Positions 60,704-64,000 of a stretch of DNA of 64,000 bases are shown here, piece after piece; the stretch's first letter is position 1, and each line of letters opens with the position of its first letter. The notes beneath the pieces are model-generated. The model was given only the letters and a program-made list of their open reading frames with translations. It made no database searches and was not told where the DNA came from. Source of the DNA: JALNZU01 sp964463695 (lineage in GTDB: Bacteria > Bacteroidota > Bacteroidia > Bacteroidales > F082). A program made the translations under genes and the position numbers. The stretch is from contig CAYXCZ010000020.1 in assembly GCA_964463695.1 (NCBI GenBank), positions 1 to 64,000 of the forward strand, in the 5' to 3' direction.

Positions 60704-62524
60704 TTATTCCTGAAATTCAGGATTTTCCTTTGGTGTTTGTAAATGGCCATCGGCATTGGTATAACCATAAATACGATCAAGCAGCACTTTATATTTTTGT
60801 TTTACCACATTTCTCCGAAGCTTGAGTGTTGGCGAAAGTTCTCCTGTCTCGGGTGTCCACTCTGTGCAGGTTAGTTCAAATTGTTTTATTTGCTCATGTG
60901 GATTGAGGCTGGCATTGATACGGTCAATTTCTTGCTGGAAGCGTTCGATAACCTTTGGATGCTTAATAAGTGCCTTGGTATCACGATATTTTACATGGTG
61001 GAGAAAAGCCCATCCATTCAGGAAGTGGAATGAAGGGCAAACAATGGCTGCTGTAAATTTCTCATCAGCACCCACAACCATGATTTGCTCAATGAATTGT
61101 GATTCTTTAAAAATGTTTTCAATCACCTGTGGGGCAACATATTTTCCCGTTGAGAGCTTGAAAATTTCTTTCTTCCTATCAGTGATTTTAAGAATATTGT
61201 GATCTTGAAGCTCGCCTATATCACCGGTATGAAACCAACCCTCAGCATCAATTACTTCGGCAGTTTTTTCAGTATCTTTATAATAACCCATCATCAAGCT
61301 TGGGCCTTTCATCAATATTTCACCATCTTCGGCAATTTTCACCTGAACATTTTCGAGCACAGGGCCAACAGTTCCAAAGCGCATACCAGGCCATTTGGCA
61401 TGATTTACAGCGATAACGGGCGATGTTTCGGTGAGTCCGTAACCTTCCTGAATAGTCAGTCCGGCACAGCAGAACACCCTTGCAAGCCTAGGCTGTAAGG
61501 CAGCCCCGCCCGAAACAACGACTTTAACATTTCCACCAAGTGCAACACGCCACTTGCTAAAGATGAGTTTGTCGGCAATTTTACGCTTCATCTCATAAAC
61601 TGGCCCATTAACTCCATTCAACTCATATTTCAGCGCAATATCAACAGCCCAGAAAAACAATCCTCTTTTAATTCCGGTTAACTCCTTACCTTTTAGCAGC
61701 AATTTGTCATACAATTTCTCAATAACCCTGGGAACAGCAGCAAAGCCGTCAGGATTGACTTCACGCAGGTTGTCGCCAATGGTTTCGGTGCTTTCAGCAT
61801 AGTACACTGATACACCTTGATGCTGAATCAAGTAGTTTACCATGCGTTCAAAAACGTGGCATAACGGGAGGAAACTCAAAAAGCGTCCGGTATGGTCAAC
61901 AGGCAGCAGATGAAAGCTTGCTTTCACATTCGACATAAAGTTTTTATGACTCAGCATCACACCTTTTGAGCGACCTGTAGTTCCTGATGTATATATAATT
62001 GATACAAGATCTTCAGGATCAATACTATCAGATATTTCTTTGAGCCTTTCAGGCGACTTGTTTTTTGCACCAAGATCAAGAATTTCCATCCAGTTTGCTG
62101 CACCTTCAACTTTATCGATAGTAAAAACTTTCTCCACATTAGGAGTTTGGCCGGCTAACGGAAGTATTTTGTCGTAAAAAATCTGGGATGAAACGATAAC
62201 AAAACGCGCATCGGAATGGGATAAAATGTGAAGGTATTCATCATCGCTATTGTTGGGATAAACGGGGACATGAACTGCGCCAACCTGGCTCATTCCCATA
62301 TCCATCATATTCCATTCGGGACGATTATTGGAGATAGTAAAGATTTTATCGCCTTTTTTCACACCCATGGCCATTAAGCCATAACTGAAATTATCCGCAT
62401 ATTCACGGTAGGCTTTGGTTGAAAATTTCTCCCAGGTGCCGTTTCGTTTTACAGCAAGGGCGTCTTCTTTTGGAAAATCGGCAAGCATTTTGCCAAGGAT
62501 GTCGAATGTTCTAAAAATTTCCAT
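60704..62524 (-). CDS. Long-chain acyl-CoA synthetase (AMP-forming)
   Basis: A 606-residue adenylate-forming enzyme that activates fatty acids to acyl-CoA. Motifs: phosphate loop SIIYTSGTTGRSKGVMLSH, YGLTETSPVIAVNH, GWFHTGDIGELQD and KEIFKLSTGKYVAPQVIEN. The large-form architecture is that of bacterial and eukaryotic long-chain synthetases. I start at ATG 62524 (MEIFRTFDILGKML), because the longer in-frame start would overlap the DUF4442 gene just upstream. It feeds the acyl-CoA dehydrogenases nearby. Confidence 0.94.
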   Translation of the reverse strand: MEIFRTFDILGKMLADFPKEDALAVKRNGTWEKFSTKAYREYADNFSYGLMAMGVKKGDKIFTISNNRPEWNMMDMGMSQVGAVHVPVYPNNSDDEYLHILSHSDARFVIVSSQIFYDKILPLAGQTPNVEKVFTIDKVEGAANWMEILDLGAKNKSPERLKEISDSIDPEDLVSIIYTSGTTGRSKGVMLSHKNFMSNVKASFHLLPVDHTGRFLSFLPLCHVFERMVNYLIQHQGVSVYYAESTETIGDNLREVNPDGFAAVPRVIEKLYDKLLLKGKELTGIKRGLFFWAVDIALKYELNGVNGPVYEMKRKIADKLIFSKWRVALGGNVKVVVSGGAALQPRLARVFCCAGLTIQEGYGLTETSPVIAVNHAKWPGMRFGTVGPVLENVQVKIAEDGEILMKGPSLMMGYYKDTEKTAEVIDAEGWFHTGDIGELQDHNILKITDRKKEIFKLSTGKYVAPQVIENIFKESQFIEQIMVVGADEKFTAAIVCPSFHFLNGWAFLHHVKYRDTKALIKHPKVIERFQQEIDRINASLNPHEQIKQFELTCTEWTPETGELSPTLKLRRNVVKQKYKVLLDRIYGYTNADGHLQTPKENPEFQE

Positions 62525-62552
62525 GGGGGTGATTTTTGAGGGTTTATACTGA

Positions 62553-63044
62553 TTATTTCGATTTAAATGTCCAGTTGACACGGAAGCGAGCTATGAGATC
62601 TCCATTAAGATCAACGCCTTCAATTATCGACTCAAAGGTTTGACCTACTGATGTTTCAATAGCTTTAAGGACAGAAGCATGTAATTGCTTACGGTCGTTA
62701 CAGCTAAAAAAGATACGTGTTTTGGCTTTTTTATAGTATTCAGCATTCATTTGAAGCACCAACATTGAAACAGGACGTCCAGCACTTTTTACAGCTTCCA
62801 AAGCCAGCAAACCAGAAGAGAGTTCGGCTGCCATGCTTAAGGGGGCAAAATAGATGGATCCAAAAGGATTTTTGGTTAAAAAACGAAAAGGGACTGAAAC
62901 AGTAGCGCCAAACAAATCGAAGCGCTCAACTCTTAAGCCTGCAACAAAAGCCAATGGAAGTTTCGAAAGCATATATACCTTCATTTTCCATTTGCTTTTT
63001 ACAAGCGAAACGAATTTTTTGTTTAGTTCGGTTTCGTAGTTCAT
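62553..63044 (-). CDS. DUF4442 hotdog-fold protein
   Basis: A 163-residue protein of the DUF4442 family, a hotdog-fold group related to acyl-CoA thioesterases. It has GSIYFAPLSMAAELSSGLLALEAV, which forms the central hotdog helix, and a following VLQMNAEYYKKAKTRIFFSC strand pair. It ends 28 bases before the acyl-CoA synthetase start, so the two are likely co-expressed: one makes acyl-CoA and the other may bind or hydrolyse it. Catalytic residues are not certain. Confidence 0.85.
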   Translation of the reverse strand: MNYETELNKKFVSLVKSKWKMKVYMLSKLPLAFVAGLRVERFDLFGATVSVPFRFLTKNPFGSIYFAPLSMAAELSSGLLALEAVKSAGRPVSMLVLQMNAEYYKKAKTRIFFSCNDRKQLHASVLKAIETSVGQTFESIIEGVDLNGDLIARFRVNWTFKSK

Positions 63045-63249
63045 TTATTACTCTTTCCTTTGTCGAATAACAATTTTGAAGTCAAAAAATGTGTGCTCTT
63101 AGTTAGATTTCGGTTCAGAAAACATTGATAATCTTTCAAATGCAAAAAGAACCTGCGTAAAAATATGATAAAATCTTAATATGTTCACAATTCGCAAGGT
63201 GTTTTTGTTGTGATCACTTACATTTACCGCAAAAGCAATATATCGCCTA

Positions 63250-63295
63250 AAAAAGCCGGAGATTCATCATAGGACAAACCTCCGGATTTTTTTTT
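63250..63295 (-). terminator. Terminator downstream of the partial acyl-CoA dehydrogenase
   Basis: CCGGAG (63256-63261) pairs with CTCCGG (63280-63285), with A-run before and T-run after on the plus strand, so it can work in both directions. It is about 33 bases from the gene's stop. Confidence 0.65.
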
Positions 63296-63318
63296 GGCCA
63301 ACCGGCACTCATCTTCAA

Positions 63319-64000
63319 TTAGAAAATATAATTCCCCACTTCTATAACTTTATCTGCAATACGCCTGCGGGCTGCAACGGTGTTAACTTGTTCCGATTTT
63401 GTAAAACGTTTCATTCCCATAAGCATCGCCTGACGCTCATCGGCTTTGGCAAAGGCATTTACCGCATCATTGCCATGTTTGTGAATCAAAGATGCAACAT
63501 CATAAAAATAAACATCAGCAACATCTTTCAATAGCAAAAGCTGTTCAGCTGATGCTGAATTTTGTTGTTTTTCAATGCGTAACAACATCGACTCTGCTGC
63601 ATATGTGTAAATAATCATATCAGCCAGATGTAGCATAATCTCTTGTTCGTTGGCAAACTTATCCATAAAAGTTTGGACAGCAGCTCCAGAAACCATCAGG
63701 ATAGCTTTCTTGAAATTTGTGATCATTTTCTTTTTGGCTTCAAAATAATCGGTAGATGTGGTTCCAAAATCCGGAATCCCCATCAACTCTTTTGCAACTG
63801 CCATTGCCGGACTTAGGAGGTCAATTTCGCCTTTCATAGCACGCTTGAGTAGTTCGCCAACAATCACCATACGGTTTATTTCGTTAGTACCTTCAAAAAT
63901 CCTGTTGATGCGCGAGTCGCGATAAGCCCTTTCAACAGCAGTTTCAGCTGAGTAACCCATACCACCATAGGTTTGTACGCCTTCATCTACAATAAAATCA
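63319..64000 (-). CDS. Acyl-CoA dehydrogenase, C-terminal part (runs off the window)
   Basis: The frame continues to the window edge, so the 5' part is missing; about 227 codons are visible. It reads VQTYGGMGYSAETAVERAYR, then general-base Glu in RIFEGTNEINRM, and a further C-terminal domain of about 190 residues (LLKRAMKGEIDLLSPAMAVAKE to VIEVGNYIF). That extra domain marks the larger acyl-CoA dehydrogenase type of about 590 residues, unlike the 379-residue enzyme at 58443-59582. It shares strand and theme with the fatty-acid run but is separated from it by a terminator. Confidence 0.93.
   Translation of the reverse strand, partial: DFIVDEGVQTYGGMGYSAETAVERAYRDSRINRIFEGTNEINRMVIVGELLKRAMKGEIDLLSPAMAVAKELMGIPDFGTTSTDYFEAKKKMITNFKKAILMVSGAAVQTFMDKFANEQEIMLHLADMIIYTYAAESMLLRIEKQQNSASAEQLLLLKDVADVYFYDVASLIHKHGNDAVNAFAKADERQAMLMGMKRFTKSEQVNTVAARRRIADKVIEVGNYIF

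Noticed and set aside
1..64000. tRNA, rRNA, CRISPR array, insertion sequence or prophage
   Set aside because: I looked through the gaps for T-loop sequences, spaced repeats and transposase or integrase motifs and found none I could support.

Overview
The window is a 64 kb stretch of an AT-rich chromosome from a member of the Bacteroidota, most likely a free-living or sediment-type Bacteroidales relative (lineage is inference). Support: three secreted proteins end in type IX secretion (T9SS) sorting domains; there is a hybrid two-component system with beta-propeller sensor, DUF4270 and DUF3098 proteins, a TlpA/DUF4369-type thioredoxin lipoprotein, the purH-mreBCD arrangement, and many genes preceded by the Bacteroidota -7 promoter element TAnnTTTG rather than a sigma70 -10 box. 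I see no tRNA, rRNA, CRISPR array, insertion sequence or prophage.

Layout. 1-3.1 kb: T9SS esterase, a secreted two-domain protein of unknown function, and a MazF-type toxin-antitoxin pair. 3.2-7.6 kb: a 1465-residue hybrid two-component regulator with no SusC/SusD partner in view. 7.8-8.9 kb: a periplasmic 1-Cys-like peroxiredoxin followed by a reductase remnant. 9.6-11.8 kb: a two-gene membrane Fe-S/cytochrome b module resembling a split ETF:menaquinone oxidoreductase. 12.2 kb: a small exported protein with three exact-period 32-residue repeats. 12.9-18.3 kb: glmS, DUF4270 lipoprotein, a lone glycogen-synthase N-domain protein and proline dehydrogenase. 18.6-20.9 kb: GH3-family acyl-acid amido synthetase followed by a LysE-family exporter. 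20.9-28.2 kb: recJ, an ABC permease, purH-mreB-mreC-mreD. 28.4-33.1 kb: thioredoxin lipoprotein, threonine dehydrogenase, cysS, a decayed intergenic stretch, nadD. 33.1-35.6 kb: yicC-gmk-oxidoreductase-nadD operon. 35.8-38.5 kb: TPR membrane protein and a T9SS depolymerase-like esterase. 38.6-41.6 kb: DUF3098-uppP-truB-queA. 41.9-46.2 kb: FNR-like regulator with its own FNR-like box, a GalNAc module (GH109 enzyme plus NahK-like kinase) and a LuxE-like protein. 46.3-54.8 kb: small exported proteins, a ten-repeat VCBS T9SS protein, an amino-acid permease, then an NlpC/P60 hydrolase and a large lipoprotein with a second papain-like Cys/His pattern. 55-64 kb: nucleoside transporter and a fatty-acid oxidation block (EtfAB, two acyl-CoA dehydrogenases, acyl-CoA synthetase, DUF4442 hotdog protein, nitronate monooxygenase-like protein).

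How the parts fit. The fatty-acid block makes reduced ETF, and the Fe-S/cytochrome b pair at 9.6-11.8 kb is the natural candidate to pass those electrons to menaquinone, although the two loci are about 45 kb apart. The GH3-LysE pair suggests synthesis and export of an amino-acid conjugate (inference). The NlpC/P60 and Cys/His lipoprotein pair suggests a cell-envelope peptide-processing unit of unknown detail. The remaining genes are mostly housekeeping (cell shape, purine synthesis, NAD, tRNA modification, lipid carrier recycling).
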